A model generated the notes under the pieces. It searched no databases and was not told where the DNA came from. It saw only the letters and a list, made by a program, of their open reading frames with translations. 64,000 nucleotides of DNA from contig OX104128.1 in NCBI GenBank assembly GCA_944470555.2, positions 1 to 64,000 on the forward strand, written 5' to 3'. A program made the translations under genes and the position numbers. Source of the DNA: Heterobilharzia americana (Eukaryota > Platyhelminthes > Trematoda > Strigeidida > Schistosomatidae). Of the stretch, positions 21,954 through 34,689 are shown piece after piece (position 1 is the first letter of the stretch; each line of letters opens with the position of its first letter).

Positions 21954-24860
21954 AGCCTTAGGGTTTCTAAAGGAACATAAGGCTTCAGTAGGACGTCTCC
22001 ATTGCTCTCTGTTCTCTGCAGTCTGTTGAACCTCGCTCCACGACTGCTCACAAGCTCTCATTTCTTCCTCACACCATCTCCATATCACCCTCATCTCGGA
22101 CGCCCAACTCTTCGTTTCCCATCTGGGTTCCACTCGAGTGCCTGGCCGGCCTGACACGTCATGTCCCCAATCGGCCTTCTCAGTGTATGCCCAATCCACC
22201 TCCACTTCCTTCTGCAAATTTGTTGGGTGACAGGTTCTTGGTTGGATCATCACCAGCCAGAGTTCCTTGTTGCTTATTCTTTCTGACCATCCGAGCTTCA
22301 GTAGTGAGTCAGCTTAGGCAGTTGTTGATGAATGTCTGTAGTTTGTTGGAAGTGCTTTTCATGACGCTCCAAGTCTCTGAACTACACAGAAGCACTGACT
22401 CGACGTTGGTGTTGAAAATCCAGGCCTCGTCCACGCTTTGTGCTGTGTGCAGTAGATCTCCACACTGGTATCAGGTTAGTGAATGCCTGTCTTGCTTTTC
22501 TTATCCTAGCTTTGACGTCGTCGTCTGTGCCGCCGCCTGTAGTTGAAACAATGCTGCCTAGATTGATGAAAGGGACCACTTCCTTTAAGTTCCTCCCGTT
22601 GATGGTGATTGGAGCTTGGTATTGCTGTTGTTGTTGGTTGGGTATCTTCATCACCTCTGTCTTCTTTGCGTTCACTTGAAGTCACGTTTTCGCTGCCTCC
22701 TCCGCCAACTTGTTAGTTTTGCGCCTGCGGATCTTCTAGCTTGTGCGATATTGGACACAAATCATCATCGAAATCCGAATCTTCTAGGTTCTATTCTGTG
22801 GTTCAGAATATCCCCTCTTCTTGCTCCTCACTGTTTGCTGCATGATTCAGTCGATTGCGATCAAGGAGATCATTAGTGATAGTAGACAGCCTTGTCTTAC
22901 TCCTGTCTACACTTCAAAAGTATCACTGAGCTTCCCATTGTCAATTTCTTGGCATATGGCATCTTCATATAGTTGTTGAATGAGGTTGATAAGAGTTTGT
23001 GGTATTCCGTAGTATTGAAGCAGTTTCCAAATTACCCCTCAGTTGACGCTGTCAAAGGCCTTCTCAAAGTCGATAAAGTTGAGGTGTAGAGTTGACTGCC
23101 ATTCTATACTCTGTTCTATGATGATGTGTAGCGTTGCAATTTGGTCCGTGCTTGATTTGTACGTCCTGAAGAAAGCCAGCCTGTTCCGGTCGTAGTTTTG
23201 AATCAAGCCTATCCTTCAGCCTCTCCAGAATGATGCGGCTTAATATTATGCTTGCTCTGGGTGGACAGAAGAGTGATTCCGCGCCAGTTCTGGCAAACAC
23301 TGAGGTCTCCCTTCTTCGGCAGTTTGACAAGGTAACCCTTCTTCCAATCAATGGCCAAGTACCTTCTCCTCCTTCCACACCTGCAATAGTGGTGTGGTGT
23401 GAGCATGTCCACTGTTGTCTCTGCGTCTGTTTTCAGTGCTTCTGGTGGGATTCCATCTCCTCCTACTGCTCCCCAGATTTCACTAGCTTTACGGCGTTCA
23501 AGACTCCACTTCTGCTTTTGTCAGAGGGTCTGTGTTCTCTGATAGTTCTGTGGCTGGGCTGTTGGTGGTATTTCTGAACGAGTTGCAAGTGGTTGTGGCA
23601 GTCGATTCAAGAGTCTTCTCAACTGGTCAGCCCATCGTTACCTTTCTTCATCCTCTTTGGTAACCAGCTTCCTTCACTATCTTTCGTTGGTTTTATCTAC
23701 GTTCGCCTCTTCCCAGATAGTAAGTAACCTGGTTATTTGATATAATGTTGTCAGGTCTATGTCTCTCCTACCCACAGCCTCTTCTGCTTCACTCGCTAGT
23801 GTATCGTAGAACGTGTGAATCTGCATCTGCTCCCCTTCTTCATCTGATCTTGTTTCCAATAGGCCGTTTCTTCACCTTCTTCAGATTGAGATGAAGTCAA
23901 TCTGATTTTTAGTGTGCCCATCTGGTGAAATCCATGTCGCTCGCTTTGTGGATATCCTTGTGATGGTACACAGTGCCTCAATCACCAAATCGTTGAATGC
24001 ACAGAAGTCTGCAAACAGTTCCCCATTCTCATTCATTTCACTGAGTGCTTCTCGACCCATGACTGGTCCTCTTCCTGTGTCGTCTGCTACCAGTTTAGCA
24101 TTCGTGTCACTCAAACCATTAGAATGTTGATGTCAACAACTTGAGTCTTGTCGAGTGCTGATTTCAGTTGTCTGTAGAATTCCTCCTTCTTCTCTCCATC
24201 TGCAGTAATTTCAGGTGCATAGCGTAGCATTGTATAATTGTGACATTCGTTGCCTTTGATTTAATTCTTGCTGTCACGATCTTGGAGGAGATTGGTTCCC
24301 ATTGCATGAGAACCTTCGATGCTCTCGGGGACATCATGATAGCCACTTCAAAACTCAGTGTGATCATGGTCGTCGTCTGAGTAACCGGAGTAGATTATTG
24401 ACTCTCCAGTTGACACTTTGGAGAGTCCACTTCCATTCCACCTGCTTTCGCAGATTCCTAGAACTTCTATGCTGTACCCTTTCATCTCTTGCAATCTGGG
24501 CAGCCTTGCTAGGTTCAAACATAGTGCGGACATTCCATGACCCCATGTTTACTTTCGCTTTCATCTAGGGAGAGAAGACACGTCAGCCAATTGGCTTCCC
24601 GAATGCAGGCTTTCACCAACCGGCGTCATTTCGTCTCTCTGATTTCAGCGAGGAGTGAGTTTGTTTTTACCTTTTATATTTCGTTTGTGCTTTGAAGTTT
24701 CTGTAGCAGTTGGATTGGTTTTCCGGGGTAAGGTTGCTAGCCCTATGCCCAACCTTCCCTGTTCACTCGGGCTTACGACAGTCTAGTAACTAGTGAACTA
24801 TTTACCTAGGCGAGATTCAGTCCGGTAATAAACCACTAAAATTTAAAAAGGTGAGGACAC
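21954..24860 (-). mobile_element. RTE-clade LINE (SR2-like), with endonuclease remnant
   Basis: Read leftward from about 24.86 kb: a 5-prime UTR (ACGCCGGTTGGTGAAAGC type text), an endonuclease relic (24.57-23.88 kb), a linker, RT pieces (KKGYLVKLPKKGDLSVCQN near 23.3 kb, LRPEQAGF near 23.2 kb) and a C-terminal domain with 3-prime UTR to 21.95 kb. About 0.43 kb of linker that is present at 49.12-49.55 kb is deleted here. Frameshifts are frequent. It shares peculiar lesions with the 48-51 kb copy. Confidence 0.9.
23881..24567 (-). pseudogene. RTE LINE apurinic-type endonuclease remnant
   Basis: The start codon region reads MKAKVNMGSWNVRTMFEPSK (24.51-24.56 kb); the NxxSWNVRT opening is the first endonuclease motif. 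After a frameshift come EVLGICESRWNGSGL (catalytic Glu motif), DTNAKLVADDTGRGPVMG (the usual GDLNAK-type motif, altered) and TWISPDGHTKNQIDFISI (start of the C-terminal motif block). The enzyme would nick target DNA to prime reverse transcription. This copy is broken by at least two frame changes. Confidence 0.85.
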
Positions 24861-25420
24861 GAAAAAATAAAACCGAAATTAAAACGGTGTCAGTATAACT
24901 GCAAATAAAATAGGTAAATACGTCATTCATGCACATTTGGTGATCTGATTCTTTCATTTGTCAGGCTTTTATTTGGGTCATTTAAACTGATTTTCTCCAA
25001 GTTACTCAGGAAATTGAAACCAACATAATCATAGAATTACCATAAACCTACGTTGTGATGATGACGCAAAATGCAATTCTATTCACGTTTGTGTCTATAT
25101 GATGTATCATACACAATGAATGAAACAGATACCATTTCATACACTACTTTAATGTCAACTGTGATAGACTTGTCTGATCATCAGACCATCGATTCGCTAA
25201 GATACATGTTATGGAATGCATCCTAACCATCTGTCATCTCTCACAATATGGGAGTATGTACTTGACATAGACTAGATTCTTCTTATAATGTCTCAGCCCA
25301 AAATAAATATCTTTATTACAACTTATTCACTCCACCAACGATAAGCGGGAGTGAAATGGTCTACTATTACACATTTGATCACTAGTTGTGCAAACCCTTT
25401 TTCCAAAATATGCTATTCCA
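24861..25420 (-). repeat. Repeat unit R flanking an RTE copy (inverted copy)
   Basis: The reverse complement of this segment matches 47,525-48,085 almost base for base. Shared landmarks include TTTTGGAAAAAGGGTTTGC, GGTCTGATGATCAGACAAG, TAGTGTATGAAATGGTATC and TTATTTACAGTTATACTGAC. In both places the unit lies immediately upstream of an RTE 5-prime UTR. A third, interrupted copy lacking the RTE is at 43.0-44.28 kb. I see no coding potential, and the family is not one I recognise. Confidence 0.85.
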
Positions 25421-27540
25421 TCCGACTACGCTATTGTGTTATTTCTTGGTATCGTATTCGTGGGCATATAACAAGTCCGAATAACTAGTGATTGGCGTCT
25501 GAGTCTGTCAAGTTCGCACCAGGACATTTCCTAAAATGTCATATCTCACTGTGACACCTCGTTCATTGTGGGTTAATACTGGCAGCAAAAGAGTCCCATG
25601 AATGTCGTCAAAATCCTTACTACTAAAATCTTACTCAATTTTGTTTTCATTTCCGATTCGAGTGCAGATCCTTTTGTTGCGGCAGCCGCATGTTTCAAGT
25701 TTATGCCCCTGATAATACTGCTATCAACACTTTGCAGTCGTAATAGCTATTTATTTTAGAAACGTTGTATAAAAAGCAAATTTTTTGCAATGCTGCATAC
25801 TGAAGATGCCATACAGTATCATGTGTTTTTCGGAATAAAGTAATTATTACTATTATCCGTCTTTTTTATAGTGAAGTAGGCAGCAATGTAAAAATAGTAT
25901 ATTTACCGTTGTTTGTCTTCCTTTTGCTGCACACGTGGTAAAAGTACCTGATAATTTGCTGCGAAGCACTGGCTCATAAAAAATCCCTTCAGAGCTACTA
26001 GATTGTCTATTTCTAAGAGGCAGTTTTTTTCGGATTTTCGCAACCAGAATTTCTAAACCATTCAAGTGGGTCTATTGTTAAAATATCCATGAAATAGTAA
26101 AACGTTAGGAGCAAACTTCTGATATCACGTGGCAAGTAGTACTTTCAGCAAGTTGATATCTTTTGGTCGAAATTTTGTTTCCAAGTTTCTAGTTAAACTG
26201 ATGCCGAAGAGAGAATAGAAGAAAAGTGTGAGTAGGAACGGCAGATTTCACCTGGCTGGAGAAAACTTCAAATTCTTTTGACCCATTTCAACTATACATG
26301 ACTCTTTACATTAGATCGAAAAATGTGCCATCTTCTTTCTAAGTTGTACGGTTGACGAGCAAACTATATCAGATAGCCTTATTGCTCCATTAGAGGTGCA
26401 GATTTATTGGTGCGATGGATGGTAGAATGAAATTGCTCTAAGGTGGTGATAGTTTCGCCACATGTCTTCTTCTCCCTAACTGTCCTTATACTTCATTTCA
26501 TTGATACATCTGAAAGGCATTGGTAGAGGCTCTCACATTCTAATTCTGACCACAATTTCATAAACGTTTAGAGAGAAAATAGTCTGTATGTGATAAGATG
26601 TCTTTGAAGAGAATTTTATTGCTATGTTGCTTCCGCTGTCATACAATTTATGCATGCTGCAAAAGTTTGAGTTAAAAGCGATTTTGTCTGTTTCACAAGC
26701 CTTAATTTTATCACAACCAGTACTCTCAACATACTTTTATATCCTGAACTGCACTACGAGGTTCCCGTACACCACAGTTTTTGTGCTCCATGTGACTGTT
26801 ACGTCAAATCCGCTGAGTAGCACGTAACGAAGATATAAATTTTCGGAGTTTCCAAAACCCAAAGCGAGAACCGACCAAATCCAAAACAATTGGTTGCCAA
26901 AAAGCGAATGTATATTCAAACAGTAAGTGAACCCTGCGAAAATTGTTCTTCACAACAAAATATGTGTAAAAACTTAGTTACAAACCTTCAGTTTTAACGG
27001 CTACTGCAGTTTCTATCAAAAAACGAAATACAATTGTAACCCTAGTCGAAACAAGTGGTTAAAATATGGTTGTACAGGGAAATTGAACGAAGTTAAACAA
27101 AATGAGTGGTCAGTGTTTTTGATTACAAGAACAAATCAAAACACATTCAACAGTGACTGTTCAGTTGAAACAGTAATGCATTTTAATCTATTTACTGTGA
27201 AAATGAACAAAGAAACAAGAACAATCGGTACCGATATGAGCACATCACACGCTGCTTTTGAAAGGAAGTGTAATCTTACCGTGATTTAGCAATTTAGCTT
27301 TTGTTGTGTCTAACGCAACGACAGCTCCGGTTTTTAGTAAGAGTATTCTCTCGAGCTTCCAGTTCGATAAGTTCATCCTTCTTTACGTGTAATTTTGTCC
27401 ATACTAGGATAACGAGGCTTTACCTCTGTCCCAGTTTTGGTTTGATCTGATAACGTTTAGGTTACTACTCTTTTTCAAGCTTCTTCAGAGTTTATGTTTC
27501 CAGTTTTTTTTTAAATGTATACCCTCTTTATACTTTCAAA
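25421..27540. other. Non-coding stretch
   Basis: No supportable gene. A 25-codon ORF at 26,598-26,675 starts MSLKRILLLCCF, signal-like, but nothing downstream supports it. Confidence 0.4.
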
Positions 27541-27541
27541 G

Positions 27542-28957
27542 AAATTGGTGGCCAAACAGATATGCAAGAGGTAGGGCTGTCGTCAACCTGTTCAGGCGGG
27601 TATGCAATGTGACACGTGCGATGGACGGTTCCATAGCACTTGCACTGACCTAACGCAAACTGAGTACACCAAACTCAGTAAGCCCGGCTGCAAGTGACAT
27701 TGTCGCCTGTGTAGAACTGCACTTGACGATGTTCTTGGAGACATCATCAGCATGTTATCGGGATTAAAAAACAGACTGAAAGTAGATCATAAAAAGGGAA
27801 AGCTGGAAAACTCAAAAGCAGTGCCTAAGAACGAGGGTTATGGAACTAGGAAATTGTCTGGTGGAAAAGGTGCTCAAGTCACTCGACAAGAGCAAGGGTC
27901 TGGTCTGACGGAGGACATGGTGCACCTTATCAGTGCAATAATATCAACTGTCCTACAGTCCTTCACTCGGATTTTGTCATAGACAGATGAGGCGCAAAAT
28001 GAAACGGTTATCTCAAACATGGATGGTCAAGATGGAGAATGGGTAACCATTGTACGAAATAATAACAAGCGAGTTTCAACTGCAGTCAAACCCACCGGGT
28101 CTGGGAAGGTGAGAAATCTAGGGAACAAATCCAAGTTGGGTAATCTGGAAATCAGGGAGGCTAAACATGGGCCCGCAGGAAAGTGGAATGGACAGCAGAC
28201 CATGCGAGTCACTAACCAGCTTGCCAGACAAGCAAACGTGTTGCCCACGAACGGGGGCAAAGCTGAAGGGAAAATGAAAACTCAACAAAAAACGACCTAG
28301 CGTCAACAGTTGACAAGACACACCAATGTCCGGAATGATTCCTTGATCGTCATGAACGTAATAGACAGTTCTGAACTCCCATATAGCCTTCAGGACAGGA
28401 ATGATAGGGTTCTTTGGGAGAACGTATGCAGAAAAGTCAAGCTGGACCACATAAAACCAGTAGCTGCAACTAGGCTCTCTCGCGGTCCCGATCACATAAT
28501 TAAGGGCGAACCCCGTCTTCTGAGGTTCACATTCTCCAGCCCAAAGGATGTTGAGGATGTACTCTTGGCATCTCACGTGCTAAAAGCTGAAGCGGAAGTT
28601 AGGATACTGCCGGATATCCCACATTCTGAGAGAAAGGCTCTAAAGAATCTGTCGGGTGACAACCGTGGTGCTTACTTCAGAGGAAGAAACTTAATAGTTC
28701 AAGGCACACCAGAGAACTCAGACACCGAGGATATTCACTACGATTCTCGCGAGTGGAAGTTCCTCAAGAATACTATGAACCTCAAGGAAGTAATCACCCA
28801 AAGCGTCTCACGCACGCCCAAAAACGACGATAGCCCCAGACTAAGGCTGATCAAAGTGGTCTTTCCGACCTCTCAAATGGCAGCATCCACACTGGAGGCT
28901 TTCTGGGCGAACAGAAATCGTCTGTCATCTGCAGTCCGCATGCAGCCTGATAGGTAG
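27542..28957 (+). pseudogene. CR1 LINE ORF1 with PHD-like zinc finger
   Basis: One reading frame runs for 1.4 kb interrupted by stops at about 27,572, 27,698, 27,980 and 28,298, with no frameshift. The N-terminus has a C2HC-type cluster: CKR-x-GC, CDTCDGRFHSTC, then HCRLCRTA, the spacing of a PHD finger as found in ORF1 of CR1 elements. A charged linker follows, then a region (VIDSSELPYSLQDRNDRVLW ... LRFTFSSPKDVEDVLLAS) reminiscent of the RNA-binding fold of LINE ORF1 proteins. The role would be binding element RNA. The stop within KPGCK-x-HC is consistent with TGG to TGA. Confidence 0.8.
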
Positions 28958-29149
28958 CAGCACGAAAAACTACAAAGAAAACAGAGAAAACTGGAACTAG
29001 TTGTATCTCTGGAAGACTGTCTAGATGCAAAAAACGGGAAGGGGTGGGGAACACTACACTAGTAGTCAACAATTAGACACATTCCCAGCCCCCACGCCTG
29101 AGGAACCAGCCAGCCAATTGGGAAATAAAGAGGGTGCAGGCATTGCATT

Positions 29150-29715
29150 CCAAGTACAGAGCATAAACTGCATCTACACTAATGCACAAAGTTTACTGAA
29201 CAAACTTGACGAGCTGCTGGACCTAAGCAGGGACACTTACTCACCTTATCGGTGTTACGGAGACATGGGCTTCGCCTGACATGTCAAACCAAGAACTGGC
29301 AATTGCTAGTACCATGCTGTTTCGTAGTGACAGGAAGCCTGGTAGGGGTGGCGTAGCACTTTACGTCAGCTCCTCTCTCTCAGCTCACCAAATCCATATC
29401 CAAGAACTGGAATGCCTTGAAGAGTCCGTTTGGTGCACCATAAAGCTGTCCAAGACTACAAAGTGCTTGGTGGGAGTCATTTGCAGAAAACCGTCTGCTG
29501 ATTCACAATATGACAACCAGATGCTGGAGGCAATCAGTTGCTCTCTTAAACTGTGGCACACACACATACTGATTCTAGGAGATTTTAACATACCAAAGGT
29601 CAACTTTGCAGATCGCACGTTTAGCGGCACATTTAGCGACGATTCCATTGAAGGCAGATTCTTCCACTTGATTGAGGGGGTGGGGCGAAACCAATCTAAC
29701 CAGACCTTTCAATGA
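29150..29715 (+). pseudogene. CR1 LINE endonuclease domain
   Basis: Starts with INCIYTNAQSLLNKLDELLD (first endonuclease motif, YTNA-S), then after a frameshift near 29.25 kb GVTETWASPDMSNQELAI (catalytic Glu motif ETW), GRGGVALYVSSSL and ILILGDFNIPKVNF (GDFN motif). The final SDH motif region is not intact. It would nick genomic DNA to start integration. It is inactive because of the frame breaks. Confidence 0.88.
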
Positions 29716-31010
29716 ACATCGTTGGAACTTCAGACGACTCAACACTCCGGCTCTTCTGACCACACTGGAACAGACAGATTGGGAAGTTAGCCATGCACAG
29801 CAAGATACCATCACCCATTGGAAATTCATACTTGACAAGATCATGCATGCGATCAGTCAGTCTGTTCCACTTTCGAGGCCTAAGTGCCTCAAGTTACCTA
29901 AGGTAATAACGAACCACATTCGCAAACTACTTAAGTTAAAGAGACATCACTGGGCTGATCACAAAAGGATTGGCACCGAATGTATCTACAGACAAGAAAT
30001 ATGTGTGCGAAGGCTTTGAGAGCCGATTGGAAGTGGCATCAAGTCAGGCTTACAAACATGTTTGTGTCTAACCCGAAAAGTCTCTTCCGCTACGCTGCTT
30101 CGTTCCGGCAGGCCAAAACGGGAGTCACTCAACTATTAGGTGAGAACGGACTGACTAATAGTGACCCTGAAGCAGCTGAGCTCTTGGCCGACCAGTATCT
30201 GCAAATCGTTTCGTCATCGTCCACCTACTCAGGAGCTTACAAATGTTCCACTAACGAAGTAGGACTCTTAGTGGTCGACCTAAGCGTTGAGCTAGTACAG
30301 CGCAAACTGCTAATGCTCACCAGAGACACCTCTCCGGGACCAGAAAAAATCCATCCGGTGGTACTGCAAGAGGGAACCTCAATCTGGTCCGAATCCCTGA
30401 GTAAGTTATTGAAGAGTTCTGTGAGTCAGGGGATAGTACCTGACTCTCTGAAGCTGGGCCACATAAAGCCAATCTTCAAAGGGGGTCAGCGAAGCAATCC
30501 AAAGAAATACAGGCCAGTGACACTTCTATCCATTCCTTCCAAAGTAATGGAATCGTTGCTATACGATGGACTGAGGGATTACCTCGCAAAGATAAACTTC
30601 TCTGCACCCCCAACAACATGGGTTTCGAAAGGGGTACTACTGCATTACCAATTTGCTCACTGCAGCAGATAGATGGAATAGCATTGTTGACCGTCGAGGA
30701 CAAATTGACGTTATCTACCTAGACTCTGCTAAGGCGTTTGCTCGTGTTAATCACGACTGTCTTATCGATAAACTAAGATTGACTGGGATTCGACCTCCGC
30801 TCATTGACTGGTTGTCGTCATATCTACGGGGCCATTCATTTAGAGTTCGGCTGAGTTTCTCTGTGTCTAAAGAAACAGAATGTCCTAGTAGTGTTCCCCA
30901 AGGTTCAGTACTAGGGCCTCTTCTTTTTCTAGTATACATAAACGACTTGCCTCAACGGGTCTCTTCCGAAATCCTTTTTTTGCCGATGTCGTGAAACTCT
31001 GGAGGGAAAT
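29716..31010 (+). pseudogene. CR1 LINE reverse transcriptase
   Basis: After a linker (RPKCLKLPKVITNHIRKLLK; NPKSLFRYAASFRQ) the RT motifs appear: TSPGPEKIHPVVLQE, SLKLGHIKPIFKGGQRSNPK with KYRPVTLLSIPSKVMESLL, VIYLDSAKAFARVNHDCLI (catalytic Asp of motif A) and SVPQGSVLGPLLFLVYINDL. The catalytic FADD box is lost: around 30,975 the sequence reads FADV and is also out of frame. Two further shifts lie at about 30.0 and 30.65 kb. Confidence 0.9.
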
Positions 31011-31870
31011 CAAAAGTGAAGAAGACAGTGTTTCGCTACAGGAAGACTTAACTCGACTTCATGTTAAAATCTTTTCTTAACGCGAGAATAAAACATTTAT
31101 AGCTGGGCAGTCAACAATGGGCTTGAATTTAATCCTGAGAAATGCAAGGTAATACACGTAAAACATGCATCTCGTGTATATAGCCTCAACGATATGGAAC
31201 TTGAAGCGTCACTGGCGGAAAAGGATTTGGGCGTGCTGGTCCCCCAGGACTTATAATCCTATGCCAACTGTGACAGAAGCGCACTTCGTGAGAACTTGGC
31301 GTTAGTAACTCTTAGACGAATTTTCGGGCAATTCGATCGTAGATGCTTCCACCAAATTTTCAACAGCTTCATACGGCCTCACCTGGAGTTTGGGACCATA
31401 GTCTTCCCCCTTATCTCCAGAAAGACAAACTGAGCTCAGAACGCATCCAGAGGCGTTCGACAAAATCTGTTCAAGGACTCAGGTCCAAAGCATACGATGA
31501 ACGGCTGGTTGCGCTGGATCTGTATCCTCTGGAATACAGAAAGCTAAGAGGTGACTTGATAATGACTTACGACATTCTGAGCGCGCCTGGCCATCTACTC
31601 CGACACTATTAAATCTTACCTGCACCGCTAATCTTAGAGGACATGCACAGAAACTAAGCATGGAACATAGCAGGCTGGATGTCAGGCACAACTCCCATTC
31701 CCTAAGAGTTGTTAAACCCTCGAACACTCTTCCTGAGGATATGATCCAGGCTCCTTCGTCTGAATCTTTTAAACGCCGACTGGGTACCCACTTGATGTGT
31801 CTGCGATCTACCCAGAACTAAGTGAATTTTCACATTTTAATTGCCACTTTTCACCTTTCTTTACTTGTAC
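31011..31870 (+). pseudogene. CR1 LINE ORF2 C-terminal part and 3-prime UTR
   Basis: Shifted pieces of the post-RT region are visible: LAEKDLGVLVPQDL (31.2 kb), RCFHQIFNSFIRPHLEFGTI (31.35 kb), SERIQRRSTKSVQGLRS with YDERLVALDLYPLEYRKLRG (31.43-31.55 kb), and finally SSESFKRRLGTHL. These match the standard CR1 ORF2 tail in order. Confidence 0.85.
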
Positions 31871-31884
31871 AACAGGTTAACAAC

Positions 31885-34160
31885 CTAAAGGAGTAGTGAT
31901 CCACGGACTGTAGACGCGGAAGCCAGACCTGCAAGACCTGCTACCGTTGACAGCGTTCGCAGCACACTCGTTATATTAGGATGCAAACAGCTGATCGCCA
32001 CCTCGACAAGGAGTGGTAATGAACCTGACTTTGTATTCGGTCGAGAAACTAGTCCTCTATAAACTAGAATAAACTCTGAGCTCTCCGGAGGGGACTTCAA
32101 GTCGGTTATGTCTGCATTCCCACTCCCTTCTTCAGCCCAGACACCAGGTTATACACTCATTCCTTTTCAAATGAAGTGCAGGAACTGTGCCTTAAACGAC
32201 TGGGGATTTGTGTCTTTACGAATCAGATGTAATTATTTGAGGGAACACTTCACCACAACCGATCTTGAACTGGCAATAATTACAATTTACTCTCATCTAA
32301 CTGCCTTGATGTGACCGCCGTCTCGGTGAATGCAATCGCCCCAATTTCACATAAGCCTTTCATCCCTTGGAAAATGCGACGAAAGCTGCGTCAACTGTCG
32401 ACAAAATATTTTAGGTACCATGACTTTGATGCACTAAAGTCTCTTCTCAATACTCTTAACTTGTTAACTAATCATCAAGAAATGCATGCGAAGTGAGCTG
32501 ATACTACTGAGCTAACTAACTCCTCTGAGGCAAATGCGCTCGCAGGACTCCTAAGAAAGCGAACAAACCGGCAGAAACATGACATCAATCTTTTCATCCA
32601 TGGCAGTAAGGTTTGGGTTATTCAGCTAAGTGTTCGCTTGTCGCTATCTGCCACCAACGTATCTCTCTACTGATGCAGATTCGAAATGTAGCATCGACCA
32701 GGCCTTGTTCAACGCACTAGAGGCTATTCACACCATCAGCATCACATTTCTTTAAACTTGGTAGCTCTGACATTCCAATATTACTGCTTCAGCTATACTC
32801 CATTTCTTTAGAAACTCCTTTACCCTCCAGATTGTGGAGAACGTCCCTCATCTGAACTAAACATAAGTCTGGTCCAAGGAGTGAAATGAGTAACTACAGC
32901 CAGTGAACACTACGCTGGTTGCTTCTGGAATTACGGAATGGTTCAAGAAAGCGTTCTACAGTATATGCTACTAAACAGCGTTATCGCTTCTAGTCAGCCT
33001 GGGTTGAAATCAGGTTCATGCACCACTTGTCACTTCGACTTCTTTAACTGCATAACCGCTAGCCGTGACCAGCGCTTAATGCTTCTGGTCCCTTATTTTG
33101 ACCTCTCCAAAGATCTTGGTCATATTGACCGTTCTCTGCTACTACGAAGACTTAAAGCTCACAAAATAGAATACCTCCTACTGGCTTGGATCAGATCCTC
33201 ATTTAACAACCATTCTTGAGTAGTAAGGATTGGACCCTATCTTGCAAAACCTAGAGCCATCCTATTTGGTGTCATCCAGAGTAGTGTGCTAGGTCCTCCG
33301 CTTTTCACCCTCCTCGCCAGTGACCTCCCTGGCTGCTTCTCACAGGGTAAACTGTTTATGCTTGCCGCTGACCTTAAGGTGGTCTGTACATTCCCTGTTG
33401 ATGAATCAAGCTGCTCCCAAACGTTGGCACAAAAAGAACTTGATCAGGTAACCAACATAGTAATCAACACAGACAAGTGTGGCTGGATATGCTTTAGGGC
33501 ACCCACCGTCAACATGTAACTTAGTCTGAAGTAATTGAAGTTGCCTAACCCTTGAAGTGCCATCGAATTAGGTGTTAGATATTCTGGTGACTTGACATTC
33601 ACTGAAAACGTTGCCACTTAGACCCGAAAGTCAAGAACCCTTTTTGGACTGCATAATCTGCAGCCTCTACAGCCGTATGACAAGACTTCTGCTCCACAAG
33701 ACTTGCATGGAACCACCACTGACATATTGCTCCTTCTACCTGAGCAGTATCCGTATCATTGACGAATTCGGGGTAGAATAGTCCAAAGGTATTTAATGCC
33801 TAGCCTGCTCGGACACGAATGTGGACAGGATAACATGTCTAGATGTATATCCCCTTAGTTGCAACCACTTTGGACAAGATGATTAAGGATCAATCTTGTT
33901 TTTTTTCCAAGATTCTGCGTGATCCGATTCCCCCTTGATATTGGAGCCTGTGCCTCACCTATTCGGCTTAGCCGGCTGCTAAACGTATTCGTAACCTCTA
34001 GCAGCCTAAAAAAATACATTAGGCCCGAGAGACAATTATGCTGCACATCACTCAACATACCAGGTCGCCTGAATTTCTAGACGATCAGGTGGTGTAGTAA
34101 CCACTAAGCCTAATCAACCAACTTTTAGAAAAAACACCTATGCTACAGAGAATGCGCTTA
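31885..34160 (+). mobile_element. Older LINE relic (non-LTR RT)
   Basis: Heavily decayed non-LTR element. RT traces include VPYFDLSKDLGHIDRSLLLR (motif A, 33.1 kb), GVIQSSVLGPPLFTLLASDL (usually GVPQGSVLGPLLF, 33.29 kb) and FMLAADLKVV (worn FADD, 33.36 kb). Post-RT text includes TRLLLHKTCMEPPLTYCSFY near 33.7 kb. Upstream pieces at 32.1-32.5 kb look like the endonuclease-to-RT linker. It adjoins the CR1 copy at about 31.87 kb but is a different, older family. Confidence 0.78.
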
Positions 34161-34689
34161 ATGACTTCGCAGATCTACCCTCATTAAAGTTTACTCACCA
34201 ATATAGTCAGCTTAAGGTAGGCCTGATCATTAGCACATATAAAGATGCAACAAGCTTCATGATGTTCTCCCGTTTAATTGAATAAGTTCAAGCACCAAGC
34301 ATGCAGAGTCCGCAAACAACTACAACTATAAACGTTCATATATATGTGCAAGGAACCTAACGTTGGGCAATTTCCGTAACATTAAGGAGACTTCCTCACA
34401 AATTCCTACTTTAACGGCACATACTCCTTTCTACCTACCATAATAAACATAGATAAGGGTCAAAAGCCATATAAAAGCGTGAAGCCATGCTCTTAAGTGT
34501 TCAATAAACAAAGCATGCGTGACTTGTGTCATAGCGAAGAAAGCCAATTAGGGAAAAACACGCACACAGGGAAAAAACGTTTTGTTTGAAATCTTGCTTC
34601 TTTTCTTTGCTTGCCGGTGTTTCAATTTCCTGTCGTAGCAAAACGTTTCAGTCCTAAATGTTGGCTTGGATATGACTCAAAATTTTCTA

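Larger units (their letters stand above)
27542..31870 (+). mobile_element. CR1-clade LINE, near full length
   Basis: Contains ORF1 (27.54-28.96 kb), endonuclease (29.15-29.7 kb), linker, RT (30.0-31.0 kb) and a C-terminal domain ending in SSESFKRRLGTHL near 31.8 kb, which is the usual end of schistosome CR1 ORF2 proteins. ORF1 is broken only by in-frame stops. ORF2 carries several frameshifts. It is the same clade as the element at 35.6-40.25 kb but clearly diverged from it. Confidence 0.9.

Noticed and set aside
22187..24568. Plus-strand ORFs rich in Cys, Leu and Ser
   Set aside because: Antisense shadows of the minus-strand RTE LINE.
26598..26675. Short ORF MSLKRILLLCCF, signal-peptide-like
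   Set aside because: Only 25 codons, weak donor, and no downstream micro-exons or promoter elements seen.
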